From Persea americana (lineage: Eukaryota > Streptophyta > Magnoliopsida > Laurales > Lauraceae): DNA of 64,000 nt. The notes beneath the pieces are model-generated. The model made no database searches. It saw nothing but the letters and a program-made list of their open reading frames with translations, and was not told the origin of the DNA. The position numbers and the translations under genes were made by a program. Below are positions 1 to 10,585 of this stretch, piece by piece. The DNA lies in contig CM056813.1 of the NCBI GenBank assembly GCA_029852735.1, positions 44,413,682 to 44,477,681 of the forward strand, written 5' to 3'. Within the stretch, counting starts at the first letter, position 1; every line of letters begins with the position of its first letter.

Positions 1-236
1 GGTGCCCAATGGCCGCCGGTAAAAGTAAAAATGGCCGCCGCTAAAACTCAAATTTTTTTAGCATCGGTAGTATCAACGTCGCTAAAAACAAAGTTTTTTT
101 CCTCTTGGCCGCCAGTAAAAGTAAAAATGGCCGCCACTAAAAACTCAAAAGTTACATCATTTTTTTTAGCAGCGGTCGGGTGGCCACCGCTAAATTTTTT
201 TATTTTTTTTATTTTTGCAATTATCAGCCCACAGCA
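1..236. repeat. CACTA subterminal repeats, left side
   Basis: Several copies of a TGGCCGCC(G/A)(C/G)TAAAA motif occur at about 12, 32, 108, 128 and 181, with inverted versions (TTTAGC) interspersed between them. The same motif recurs beside the CACTA terminus near 36 kb. Open frames across this stretch on both strands are by-products of the repeat composition. Confidence 0.7.
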
Positions 237-746
237 GAAACAATAATTACCTGCCAACAACAATTACCTGCAAACATTTTCATGATCTACCAATCCTCAC
301 CACAACTTAGATAAATACAAAAACAATGATTACAATAGCATTCACAAAGAAAATTATCACAACAAAAAAGATATGCAACAAAAAACATATGCAACAAGAA
401 GCAAAAAGTTTTCTCCACATGTAAAATGCTATCAACAGTCTGAGAAAGAGCATAGGTGTCAACAAACAACTCATATAAGAATATTATTCCAAATATAAGA
501 TATGAAGCAGTTAAACCGCAAAAGAGTGACACAAAGAAATAGTGGAAATGGTTATACAAGTAATTCATAAACATCAAACAGTCAGCAGTTTGCAGCAACT
601 GCAACAGGAAGCAAAAAGTTTTCTCCACATGTAGAATGCCACCAACAGTCTGAAAAACAGCATAGGTGTCAACATACAACTCGTATAAGAATATTATTTG
701 TGTGGCTCCAATCCACATAACTTGGTATCAAAAACTTCGATCATAC
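237..746. repeat. CACTA internal DNA with a 92-bp direct repeat
   Basis: Two near-identical stretches of about 91 bp (401-491 and 611-701) are separated by about 210 bp. They give an open frame on the minus strand (287-718) with an internally repeated, hydrophobic translation. I recognise no protein family in it. It lies immediately downstream of the captured QQT1-type exon and is probably intronic or flanking sequence carried along. Confidence 0.5.
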
Positions 747-1047
747 CTGTACTTGGCTGAGCGTGGATCCTGATCTAGATGAAACTGTAAATATGATAGA
801 TCTTGGACATCTGTATAGAAGCCATGGTTGAAAGCTGTATAGAATACAAACCATGTTACTTCAAAGTTTCTGGAATATGTGGACAGCTAATACCAAACTA
901 CAATGTTTTGTGATTCAATGCCTACCTAGCTTCCCGTAGCTCTTAATAAGATCAATCTTAGATAAGACATTGATGTGTGGGAGTTCTGGATGTAACATAG
1001 TTGACACATCAAGAACTAGAATTCCACTTGAGTAGGAATATGCAAAC
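747..1047 (-). pseudogene. Captured fragment of a GPN-loop GTPase gene (QQT1/GPN2 type), two exons with their intron
   Basis: Two minus-strand exons are visible: 926-1047 and 747-834, separated by a 91-bp intron with a GT donor (GTAGG) and an AG acceptor (TATACAG). A further donor GTATG follows the second exon. The joined translation contains STMLHPELPHINVLSKIDLI, then SYGKLA across the splice, then GFYTDVQDLSYL and DQDPRSAKYR. These match the conserved stretch after the nucleotide-binding region of the GPN2/QUATRE-QUART1 family of GTPases, which act in RNA polymerase II assembly and nuclear import (family knowledge). The P-loop half and the C-terminus are absent, so no functional protein is possible. 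Keeping the intron shows that genomic DNA, not mRNA, was captured. The first part of exon 926-1047 matches the family less well. Confidence 0.82.
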
Positions 1048-1721
1048 CTGCACCAGAAACATCAAGAACACCACCAAAACCTGCCACAATAGGCTCAGGT
1101 CAGGGCAGTAGACCATTCAACCTGACCATTTATCAATACTACCACAACATGGGCCAAAGCCTAGCCCATCTGCATATTGAAACAATACACATTGTATTAT
1201 CATCCACCAAGAAGACAATATATTAAGATTTTTAAGCACAGGCAAGAAACATAGCAAAGGAATAACTACTACAAAGCAAAAAACTAGCAGTAAATACTGC
1301 TATTAACCTAACTCAACCAGATATTCGAAAGGAATACCATGCAGCTAAATATCGCCCAATGCATCAGTTCATATTAACCATAACAAGTTAAAAATTATGA
1401 GTAAAAAGAAGCATATCATGGCTACACACCAATATTGGACTGGGATCATTACTTTTGTGACAAGAACCAGCCAAATGGATCCTTATTTAATCAGGCCCAG
1501 AAAACAATCAGCCACAGATCATTCAGAGGGCATACCAATCAAGACCCGATCTAGACTGTTGAATCCCACTATAGATAGAAATTAACCCAACAGGTTGGTA
1601 ACAATGTGAATCTGATAGGCTGAAGGAACTTTAAACCATAATGGAGCCTGCAATTTTACTAAAGTCACAGCTGGATCATAGCCATTTTCTACTGCTACAG
1701 TAGTTCCTACGTCACGTAAAC
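1048..1721. other. CACTA internal DNA between the two captured gene fragments
   Basis: No recognised gene. On the minus strand a frame of about 42 codons (1582-1713) is open without a stop and has ordinary protein-like composition, including PLWFKVPSAYQIHIVTNLLG. It abuts the end of the PP2A-A homology and may be a piece of a third captured gene or chance; I do not recognise the family. The remainder (1048-1580) is AT-rich and intron-like. Confidence 0.35.
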
Positions 1722-1791
1722 AATGTACTCAATTATTACAAGTCGAACCCACCAATGTCTATCTTCTGCAAGCTCCACAATGGCTGGTGAC
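1722..1791 (-). pseudogene. Captured exon piece of PP2A scaffolding subunit A (downstream half, split by the Tat/Ogre insertion)
   Basis: The minus strand reads PAIVELAEDRHWWVRL followed by VIIEYI, a HEAT-repeat segment of the 65-kDa regulatory (scaffolding) A subunit of protein phosphatase 2A. It is cut at its upstream edge by the LTR of the retrotransposon at 1792. The other half of the same exon resumes at 31029. Bases 1787-1791 (GTGAC) are the left copy of the 5-bp target duplication; the right copy is GTAAC at 31029-31033, with one mismatch. Homology stops after EYI, where an unrelated sequence begins, so the exon is truncated on that side. Confidence 0.85.
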
Positions 1792-4302
1792 TGATGGACC
1801 CGTCTTTTTCTTTCTTGCCTTCCTCCGTCCCGGGTCCGCCGGGATGCGGCGGGGCGAAGAGAAAAAAAGAGCAAGCATCAACATTTTTGTACGGGTATGC
1901 CAGATTTTCTATTCTACTTGGAATTTGAAATGGTGATCCGGAGATTCAGCTTCACAAGTAGAAAGGAAATCAAACCTTTTTTTCTATCTTTCCATTTCAT
2001 ATATATTCAAAAGAAAGAGACAAGATTTTAAATGCCATGAAAGGCGGTTTTGTGCCGTAGAAGGCGATTTTGCCATGGAAGGCGATTTACAAATCTTATC
2101 AATGATGAAAGACAAGAATTGTGATTTTTGTCTCTTTTAAAAATACAAAACACAATAGAAAGGGAAGAAAGAGGGATCTGATTTCTTAAGCCATTGTGGG
2201 AACTCGTTCAGATCGACGGTCGCGAGTCATGTATGGACTCCGCAATCGTCCTTCAGATGAGAACACTTGATGCTTTAGTTCACTTGGCTTGGCTTGGACC
2301 CCAGATTTTTAGAGGACAAAGACCAAGGGAAGGTCCTATATCCAATAAAAAAACGGGTAGACGGGCTAAAAAGCCACATCTAGGCCATGTTGGCTAAAAG
2401 AAGAGGGGGAAACCTTGGGGGGGTGGCCCCCCAAGGGACTTTGATCACCTTGTAGTTCTTGCAGCAGGGTTTTTTCAAGGCAGGAGAGCTTCTTTGTGCA
2501 GAGAATTCTTCAGGATAATTTTTAGGCGATTTTTCAGGACCCCTTCCCTTTGGAATGACCACCTATTTATAGGCCTTTGGTGGCCATTAGGAGGGTTTTA
2601 TGGGCATTAATGGTATTAATGCTCCATGATGGGTGGAGTTACAAGTATTAATTTCATAATTTTGTAACTCCTTTTTCTTGGATTCTAATTGGCCGATGGA
2701 GAATAATGGACATTTAATCTCCATGACGATGAGAGTTTCATGATTAATTACCATGATTAGTCTCCATAATGATAGGAGTTACATGGTTAATTGTCATGAT
2801 TAATTGGACTTGTAACTCCCATTTGCTTGCTTCTGATTGGGCCGTTCAAAATAATGAGTTAGTGACCCTAATAAGTTGTCATAAAAAGGTCATTTAACTT
2901 CAATAATTGGCCGCCGAGTCGCTTGAAGAGTCGCGGGCAACGCCGCATCTTTTGGAATTCTTCTTGCTATGATCATCTATGGATCCGCACGTTATTTGAT
3001 GTCGGATGACGATGCAAATTCAGACAGTGGTTGGCACCAATGAGCCGGCAACATCTGTCCAGTCGATTTCACGATCGGTCGGGCAGAAAGTGTGCTTTCT
3101 TGGTCGGCCGGTTGGCGATTTCGGAGTGTCCGATTATGATCAAATGATTTCGGTGGCGGATCCGTGATGTTGACGAAGATCGACGGATATCATGCCTCAA
3201 AAATCAGATTTTAAGAAAATCAAAGGGGCCAAACATCGCGAAGCGCGAAAAAGAATGGAAAAAATGGCTCTTTTGGCGGAAATCCGGCGACCCGGATTTC
3301 TAGGGTCGCCGGCGACCATGCACCCATGGTCGCCGGCGACCTTGGACTTTGGTCCATTCTCCGGTAGCCTTTCAATCACCGTTTCTCGAGCTTTTTCGCT
3401 TCTTTTTTCTCCTGTATTTTTCTTGACATTTCTCCTCATTTATTGGCTTAACTCCTCTGAAGAAAACCTGTCGAAAGGCTGTGCAAATCAGAGCATAAAG
3501 TTTCTTATTTTTGGAAAAGCCGAAGACTCCGTAGCCGATTTCCCGCCAAGAGTTGAAACTAGGTCAAACGATGTCGGAACGACCTGAAATTTGAGGTGAA
3601 GCTTCTTGAGCATTAGATAGGACCAACCATGGGCTTTTATTTGAGTTTTGAAGCCGTTTGGGGTCCCGTCAATGCTAGACTTGATTTCACCATGCGGAAG
3701 ATGTCGAGCTTTGATGTGTGGTCATCCGATGTCCGATTGACCTGAAATTTGACAGGGAGCCTATAGGAGTCATTTTGAGATGATCCATTAGCTCCGATTT
3801 GGATGCCATGGTCCCGGGGAGCTCCACCGCCGGTAGGCTTGATTTTGCTTCGGAGCGTCAAAGCCGGGTCAAACGTCGTCAGAATGACCTAAAATTTGAC
3901 GTTCTACCCTTTTAAAGCATGTAGAAGCTACTCATGTGCTTTGTTTGATGAGTGGCGGCATTGAAGGGTCAAACGGTGTCGGTTTGACTTGAAATTCAAC
4001 GTAGAACCTTTTGGAGGTATTTTGAGACCATCCATAGGCTCTGATCGAAGATTTGATGTATTTGACACTGTTGCCGCCGGGAGCTCCCGCTCAGCTGATG
4101 GAGGATTGAAGTTAGGCCAAATGGTGTCGAAATGGCCCGAAACTTCATGTGTACCTCTTTTGGCTATTTTGAAGGATCTTGCAAGTTTTATTTGATTTTA
4201 ACAAGATCTGATGCTTGAAGCAGCTTTGCCTGTTTGTAGTAGGATGCGGCTCCATATAGCTTTTGATGTTGAGGAGGCAAAGTGACTCTTTTAGTGTCAA
4301 CA
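1792..4302 (-). repeat. 3' LTR of the Tat/Ogre element
   Basis: This 2.5-kb copy is collinear with 28369-31028, with the same TG...CA termini. Relative to the right copy it lacks about 24 bp near 2040, about 60 bp of GTCGCCGGC-type repeat near 3335 and about 55 bp near 3965. In transcript orientation (minus) it starts TGTTGACACTAAAA. A TATA-like CCTATAAATAGG on the minus strand is conserved at about 2562-2574. Confidence 0.93.
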
Positions 4303-4313
4303 AATGCCCCTCG
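4303..4313 (-). other. Putative polypurine tract of the Tat/Ogre element
   Basis: Read on the minus strand, GAGGGGCATT lies directly before the LTR start TGTTGACAC. It is short and interrupted for a polypurine tract, but it is in the expected place for priming plus-strand DNA synthesis. Confidence 0.45.
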
Positions 4314-5128
4314 AGGTACAGCGACGAATTGGATAGCTTTTGCAGTCGATGTGCCTTGAAGAAAACTTTGAAGGAGAACTTCTGACTTGACCAAGAGTCT
4401 CTGAGCATTTTCCTTAATAGAGTAGCCTTTTGAATTTCCAAGGGGATTTTATGGCAGTGAGAGAGATCACGTACCATCTCAAGGCAAAATTTTGAAAATG
4501 ACATTTGGATTGGGTTTTTGGGTTTTGGATTTTTCCTATTTGAGCTTGTGGACCTAAAGGCTTTGTGTGGCGCATCAGGCGGTCAAGAAAGGTTTTTTTT
4601 TTTTTTTTTTTTTTTGACCTTGTGACCTAACAAGCTGTATGTGGCGAGTTAAGGGGTCGATTTTGGATTTTGATTTTGGTCTTGTGACCTAACAAGCTGT
4701 ATGTGGCAAGTTAGGGGACCGGGATTTGTTTTTCGGTTTTGGCCTTGTGACCTAACAAGCTATATGTGGCGAGTTAGGGGACCATGGTTTGGATTTTGGT
4801 CACTCTTTAGGACAATTTTGGGTCCATTGGAGTGGTTTGGGTTTTTGTGGAATGTCAATTTCAAGGTTTTGGCTTAATTTGGTTCATGAGGTGGGATGGT
4901 TTTGATTTTTGGAAACTCATGAGGCTTGGATTTTTTTTTTTTTTTTTTGTATGATCCAATCAACTCAGAGGAGGCATGGAACCATTTTTTGTATGCTCTT
5001 GGTAAGAGGAATTTTGACTAAAAGCCACTTTTAGTGCCTAGGTCGTCAAACTTGGCTCATGTGGAGTAACCCATGGGACCTTAAGCTTTAAAGATGGCTT
5101 AGATCTCATGTGGTGTCATTTTTGTAAA
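4314..5128. repeat. Non-coding 3' region with four imperfect ~60-bp repeats
   Basis: A unit starting CTTGTGACCTAACAAGC recurs at about 4544, 4619, 4680 and 4743; the first copy is the most diverged. Poly-T runs lie at about 4591-4615 and 4930-4948. There is no convincing coding sequence. The stretch separates the LTR from the upstream region of the antisense gene. Confidence 0.6.
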
Positions 5129-5340
5129 GAATATCTAAAGATATTTCTTTTTGGTAGAGAATATCTAAAAATATTCTTACTTGGAGAGAATCTCTCAAGT
5201 TTCCTTGATTTTGGGAGAGATTTTCTCAAAGTATCTTTCTTTGGGAGAAAGTTTCTCATATTCCCTCTTTTTTGGAGAGAATTTCTCAAAAGATCTCCTC
5301 ATTGGGAAAGAATATCCCATGATCCCTTTCTTTTAGGAAG
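5129..5340 (+). repeat. Seven-copy ~30-bp tandem array upstream of the antisense gene
   Basis: Units begin at about 5129, 5159, 5188, 5219, 5249, 5279 and 5310. Each has a GAATATCT/GAATTTCTC-type core followed by a pyrimidine-rich tail and TTGGGAGA. The cores are partly palindromic (AGAATTTCTC-like). The 30-bp period keeps a frame open with a 10-residue periodicity, but the array lies just upstream of a TATA box, so a regulatory array is more likely than a protein. No database match is claimed. Confidence 0.7.
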
Positions 5341-5406
5341 TTTGCTAATTTGTAGCACTTACCTCTTTTCTTTTCTCCTTCTTTCCTCTTTTGGTTTGCT
5401 TTCTTC

Positions 5407-5413
5407 TATAAAA
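5407..5413 (+). promoter_or_regulatory. TATA box of the antisense gene
   Basis: TATAAAA lies about 124 bp upstream of the proposed ATG at 5537, which leaves room for a start site near 5440 and a roughly 100-nt leader. The stretch 5440-5536 is leader-like, pyrimidine-rich and without an upstream ATG on the plus strand. Confidence 0.55.
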
Positions 5414-5546
5414 GCAAGGGGAGGTTGGATCTCTTGCTTCTATTGCCTTTTGCAAAAGTCTTCAAGAGTGCTCCAAGATCAAGAATTCTCCTTCTTCTTC
5501 AAGGATCTTCAAGCTCTTTCTTCTTCTTCTCCATCAATGGCTTCAA

Positions 5547-6473
5547 GTAAGTTTCTTCTTTTTTCTTAAGAAACCCCATGTAGGAATAGAAAAAGGTTTT
5601 TTTTTTCTTTCCTTTTCTTTTCTTTTTCTTTCTCCTCTTTTTTTTCCCTTTTTCACGTGTATTCTTTTTTCTTCTTTTTTCTTTCACACGTTTTTTTTTC
5701 CTTTTTTGTTTTTCTTTCTTTTTTTTTCTCTCTTTCTTTTTTTTTCTTTTCTTTCACGGTTTCTCTTCTTTTTTTTTTTTACCGTAGCTTTTTTTCCTTT
5801 TTTTTTCTCACTTTTTTTTCTCACGGTTTCTATTTTTTTTTTTTTTTACCGTGTGTTTTTTTTTCTATCTCTTTTTTTTTTTTTTTGGCTGTACGGACAA
5901 GACCGTACGGTCATGGCCGTATGGCCACGTGACCTGTGGGTGATTTTTTTTTTTTGTTGTTTGAAAAAAGAAACTTTCTTCCTCTTTTCTTCCCTTTTTT
6001 TTCGGATTTCGAGATGCACATGCATGACAACTTTCCTTCTATGCATTTTTTCTTTTTAGAAAATAGAATTGGAAGTATGATAGTGCACACCTGGAAATCT
6101 TTTCGCAAGTCTTGGGATTTGGAGCTTGCAACAATGTTAAGCCCTTTCTTGGTCTTGCGGGGATTTTTTGAGGAGCTTTGCAAGTTTTGGATTCTGGAGC
6201 TCGCAGCAATGTTGAGCCCTTTTCCAGTCTTGCGGATATTTGAGAAGCTTTGGTTTGATCTCGCAGTAATGTTTGAGTTCAAGCCTTCTTCGAAAATCTT
6301 CCATTGATTATGAGCTTTCAGCGATGTTGAGCCCATCTTCAAGCTCCTATTTCTTTCGGGGTGTTTTCCTTTTCTTCGGAATTGCCCCGGAACCATGCCA
6401 AAATTTCGTTAGAATTTTTTAGCAAAATTCTATCATTTTGATGATTGATTTTCTCTCTTTCCATCCTTTGCAG
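5547..6473 (+). other. First intron of the antisense gene with a long pyrimidine tract
   Basis: The intron is about 927 bp, from GTAAGT to TTTGCAG. From about 5590 to 5885 it is nearly pure C/T with CACGGTTTC and CACGTG-like islands, which generates open frames rich in phenylalanine and serine that are not genes. Three short repeats containing TTGGAGCTTGCA/TCTGGAGCTCGCA follow at about 6118-6320. Confidence 0.5.
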
Positions 6474-8979
6474 GTAGTTCCTCCAGAACGAACAAGGGTA
6501 AGGAGCCCGTCACTGATGCGCCTCGCCGTTCTACCAAATCCTCTAATGTGGCCGTACAGCAAGCCTAGGAAGAGGTTCAGTATGTTGAAAGGAACTTGGA
6601 AGAGTGTGACTCGCTCAACCGAGATGAGATGAGGCAACGTTTGATTGCCCTCAAGGATGAGGAGTATTATAAAATCATGGTAAGCAATCGTCCCTGGGTC
6701 ACAGACGATCAAAGCATTGTGCCCAAGCCTACCTTCTTCTTTGGTGATGCCGTCCCCGACGATTCAACATACCAAAGGAGATGTTTTCAGTTATCTTTCA
6801 CAGTTGATGGTGAGAAGAGAACTGTTTCTACCTGGTCGACTTTCAATCGGACTATCTCGATCATGAGTCTTTCCTCCACATGCTCGAAGAGGGAAGATCC
6901 TCCAAGCTGGGTGAAGAGGACAAATGTGATCAAGACCGGGGTTTTTGTTGGTGGCCCTTCTGGTTTTGCAGAGAAGTCGCCTTCCCGTATGGATATTTTG
7001 ATGCCGGCCAGCGGCTACCAAGGTTCAGACCATCCTTCGGTCGATTTGAGACCGGTGGGCCTTGGCATTTTCAAGGGCGATGGCAGCAATTGGGTGAAGC
7101 CTTTTCGACTTCGCGGCCGTTTCAGTGCTGACTCGAGCTGGGAGTCGTGGACTGATCATATCCTATAGGTTGGCGGTGCCATTCTGAAGGAGGCCGAGGT
7201 TTTTGATGCGGTTCGTGCTTTTCGGCAAACCATGGTTTTCTCCGATGAGGCCTTCATGGCCATGCTGGAGTCGTTCCTTCCACAAACCAACACCTTCGTT
7301 GTCACGAATAGTGAGATTGGTTTTTCTTTAAAGGAATTGAGCGCCATCACCAGGCTGCCTATCCTCGGCAATCTCTATGAGGAGTTTATGCCTATTGACA
7401 GCGTCCTTGAGGAGCAGTCTGAGGAGTTCAGGCTCTTGTACTTTCAGCTCATCGCCTTCTACGATTTTTTGAAGGAGAAGGAGGGCTCAAAAGTCTGGTG
7501 TAGCAGTTGGGGGAGTGGTAGCTTTTGTTTTTCCAACTTTTTTGACAGCGGGGAGTCTTCTGAGAGTACGACCCAGGAAGCCAGGGCTAAGAACTTGGAT
7601 TCAAAGAAGATCTCCGCCATGCGAGAAAATTTGAAGGTATTCTTCGCCAGCACAGACGCCATTCATTCTGACATTGCGCTGCAGAGAAATCTCACTATCT
7701 CCCTCACTTATTGGCTGGGTGAGGCTGTTTTGGCTGGAGGAGATGGAACGCACATCAGGCCGCACTGCATTTTACTAGCTTGTCAGATGGCGTTTGGAGA
7801 GCGGCTTGCTTTGGTGCCTGCTCTTTACTCCTATTTGTGCACCGAACTGCAGGCTGCTGCTTTTCTGGTTCGGCTTAGGCTTCCTATGAATAGGGTATTT
7901 TCTGCCCACATTTTCTATTCGTGGTATATATACCACTGTCCCAGTTTCCACCGATTGGGTGCTGCTCAGGACGATGACCCATTTATGATTCGGTTGGCTA
8001 GAGGGAAGCATGTTTCCGAATCTCTTTTATCTGCCCGTTTGAGGATCCGACGATTCTGGGACGTCGAGATGGGGCAGTCTTCAGCGAAACTTTCTCCGGG
8101 CTTGCGGAAGAAGGCTTTTGATTTTGGTGTCTCTCGTGATTCGACCAGGGCAGGGTTAGGGAGACACTATTCTTTGACAAACGCAGAGAGGAGTTGGCTA
8201 TTTAACATACGTGTCGACACGATGGTGTACCGCAGACATCTTTTCGTCAATATCCAGCCGTATGTTCCTTCGCGTTTTGCCATGCAGTTGGGCTTCTCTC
8301 AAGGCATTGTTGGAGCGCCTTTTTGCAAGGTGAAGCGTTTTGGAGTTGTAGGACGGGAGAAATGAATGGGCCTTTTATAGCGTGGAAGACACTACTGCCA
8401 TGATTTCCTATCCTGAGTTGCCTACTTTCCGGACTGCTGGCTTCACAAAGTGGTTCGTAGAGAGCTTTTCAGCATATCGGGGGCTTTCCAAGAAGGAGCT
8501 TGATGTTAAGCAGTCTTCCGGGAAGGGCCTTGGAAAGTCAGATGGCGTCCGCCGAGAAGAAGTTCTGGCTTTCCTTTCTGGAGAAAAGCACAGAATAGGT
8601 TTTCTCGAGGACCAAGACGTCATCAGATCAGGAGCTGCACAAGAGATACCTGGTGCGGTCTTGGAACAGCTTGCCGAAGAGGAGGCTGAGGTCGCTGCTT
8701 GGATACAAGCAGAGCGAGCAAAGGCTTCCATGGAGTTTACCGGTAAGAGCAGACCATCCGGTGAAGACTTTGGCGAGGGGCCAGATTTCGATGGCGGGGA
8801 GGGTACTTCCAGCAAGTCGTCCCGTAGGAGCAAAAGGAGAAGAGGACTGCGCCGAAGTCAGAGACAGCACGAAAATTCTCCTGATCTGGAAATTCCTTCC
8901 ACCATCGCTGAGGAGGCATCAGGGGATGATGATGAGCCTCTAGAGAAGAGAAACTGAGGGGAAGAGGCCATTGATGATG
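6474..8979 (+). pseudogene. Exon 2 of the antisense gene: plant mobile domain-like region
   Basis: One frame runs from the acceptor at 6473 to 8365 apart from TAG codons at 6566 and 7166. It continues one frame over from about 8350 to a TGA at 8955. Segment 7232-8365 carries EIGFSLKELSAITRLPILG and, further on, LTYWLGEAVLAGG, RPHCILLACQMAFGERLALV and FYSWYIYHC. This layout resembles the plant mobile domain (PF10536, aminotransferase-like) found in MAIL1-type proteins and in transposons. Residues after about 8750 turn Ser/Glu/Asp-rich with a basic KRRRGLRR patch at about 8840, which could be a nuclear localisation signal. The family call is by recognition of layout, not by a profile search. 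Confidence 0.62.
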
Positions 8980-9429
8980 GTATGCTTTTCCCTTTTCTCT
9001 TTCTGTTTCTTTTCTTTCATGAGAGCTTTTGTTTTGATCTACTGCTTTCTTTCTTTTGGCAGAAGATGATGATTTGATGTGCCTGTGGTTCCAGCCGATG
9101 AGGTGGTGACGGATCCTATCGTGGCATCTGAGGAAGAACTTAGAGATTCTGAACTAGACCCAGAATCTCCATCTGGTACGACTTCTTTTTCCTTTTTGTT
9201 TTTCTTTACCGCCATTTGCTGACATATTTTTGTTTTGCCAGCTGACTTGCCAGAGGATTCCGACGACTTTGAGCCATCCATGGATGCAACTTTTGATGAT
9301 GCTTCGGATGAGCTCATGGAGGCAGAAAACATTCCGCCAGTCATCGAAGAAGGTACTTTGTAGTGATAATCTTGATATTTTAATTTTTGACAAGATCATA
9401 TTCATACCTTTTTCATCTTTCATTGGCAG

Positions 9430-10366
9430 GTTGTGAGGTGATAAAAGAAGCTCCTCTATCTTTTTTAGAACCAAAGCAGGGGGTACCTGTGACCGATCCA
9501 GAAGTAGGGGCTTCTTCCTCCAGTTTTGATGAGGCAGAGGCGAGTCCCCTACTGATATTCCTTCCCCAGCGGCTCCGATTAGAAAGAGCTTCTTGATTAC
9601 TCTTCCAACGGTGCCTGACATGGGCAGTCGACCAACAGAGCATGGCGAGTCTTCATCTGAGCCATCCCGTCAATTTGCGAGGAAGGTGTTGAAGAGAGTC
9701 TTGAGCTCATGGGTCAAGACTCTTTCTTCTGGCCATTTGGAGGCTGGTTTCGGCATGGTTAAGCATGCGCAGGACATTCTTGCCGATAGCGAAGAAGTCG
9801 GTCTGGACATTACGGATCCCAAGGCTTTTGTGGATGAAGTCATCACTCTAGGCAACAAGTGGACTGAGACCAAGAGCTTTCCGAATGATGACTTCTTCAA
9901 CGAGATGTTTTTGAAGCCCTCCAGCGAGGTCAAATCTGAACTGAATGAGATCTCGCGGACTCGGAAGCAGCTTGTTCGGGAGAGGAACATCGCCAAGTTG
10001 GTTATTATTGAGCTGACACAGAACCAGCACCGTCTTGATAGGGAGGTCACTGAGGCCAGACAGTGCCTCGAGCTATTGGAAGAATAGGCCGCTGCCAAGT
10101 GGGCTGCGACTTTGAAAGCTCGCAATAGAGAGAGGATTCTCATTCGCCAAGTTGAGGAGGTCGAAAGCAATCTCCGGAGGAAGACTCAGGAATATGAACA
10201 ATGGCAGATTCTCTAGGAAGAGCTTCCTCGTGCTGAAGATGGGTCGCGAAAGCCTACCGCATTTTATGGGAAAATTCTGAAGAAGCGCGGCCTGGAAGCT
10301 TTGGAGGCTAAGGCCAAGAGTTTGCTTGAGGAGTTAAGCCTTTGGCTGAAGACCATATCGGACTAG
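9430..10366 (+). pseudogene. C-terminal exon of the antisense gene: acidic linker and coiled coil
   Basis: After the acceptor TTGGCAG at 9423-9429 an acidic, proline-containing stretch runs to about 9580. A frameshift leads into a helical region (9593-10087) that includes VKSELNEISRTRKQLVRERN and LDREVTEARQCLELLEE. It continues past TAG codons at 10085 and 10214 to a TAG at 10364. The heptad-like spacing of Leu/Ile with Glu/Arg/Lys suggests a coiled coil for self-association (inference). Each internal TAG sits where a Gln codon would fit. Confidence 0.55.
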
Positions 10367-10585
10367 TCTCCTAACTTTGTAACAAACTTTTCTTCTTTCG
10401 TTCTGGTACCTCCATGTATAAACATTTTTGGCACTTTCTTTTTTTTTTGTATTCCCTCATTTCACTTAAATTCTCTTTTTTTTTTTTTTTTATGAAAGTA
10501 AGTAAAAAGTTGGATGAGAATGTTTGTTTGAGAATTTGATCAAAAGGTTGTCATTTTGTGAAAATCTTTTGTCAAAAGTTTGTTT
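10367..10585. other. Region after the antisense gene
   Basis: AT-rich, with T runs at about 10439-10449 and 10473-10491. It would be the 3' UTR of the antisense transcript. No clear gene is seen and no canonical AATAAA signal stands out. Confidence 0.3.

Larger units (their letters stand above)
5537..10366 (+). pseudogene. Antisense multi-exon gene of the Tat/Ogre element: plant mobile domain, acidic region and coiled coil (decayed)
   Basis: The plus strand, opposite to gag-pol, carries an interrupted gene with at least five exons. Exon 1 is 10 bp (5537-5546), with donor GTAAGT and acceptor TTTGCAG at 6467-6473. Exon 2 (6474-8979) holds a serine- and basic-rich N-terminus, the mobile domain and the start of an acidic tail. 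Short acidic exons follow at 9063-9175, 9242-9352 and from 9430, each bounded by GT...AG with pyrimidine-rich 3' ends. The last part (9593-10366) is helical. The splices I traced leave each exon with one base of a codon and keep frame (exon 1/2, and exons 3/4 and 4/5). In-frame stops at 6566, 7166, 8955, 10085 and 10214, and frameshifts near 8350, 9070 and 9590, make this copy non-functional. Antisense mobile-domain ORFs are known from Tat elements; the role is unknown. Confidence 0.75.

Noticed and set aside
287..718. 143-residue minus-strand frame with an internal repeat
   Set aside because: The repeat is a 92-bp DNA duplication in non-coding DNA; no recognisable domain.
5129..5340. Heat-shock element array
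   Set aside because: Cores resemble GAA/TTC blocks, but the spacing does not keep the nGAAnnTTCn pattern.
5657..6396. Long phenylalanine/serine-rich plus-strand frames and lysine/arginine-rich minus-strand frames
   Set aside because: They follow a C/T homopolymer tract within an intron; the composition alone keeps them open.
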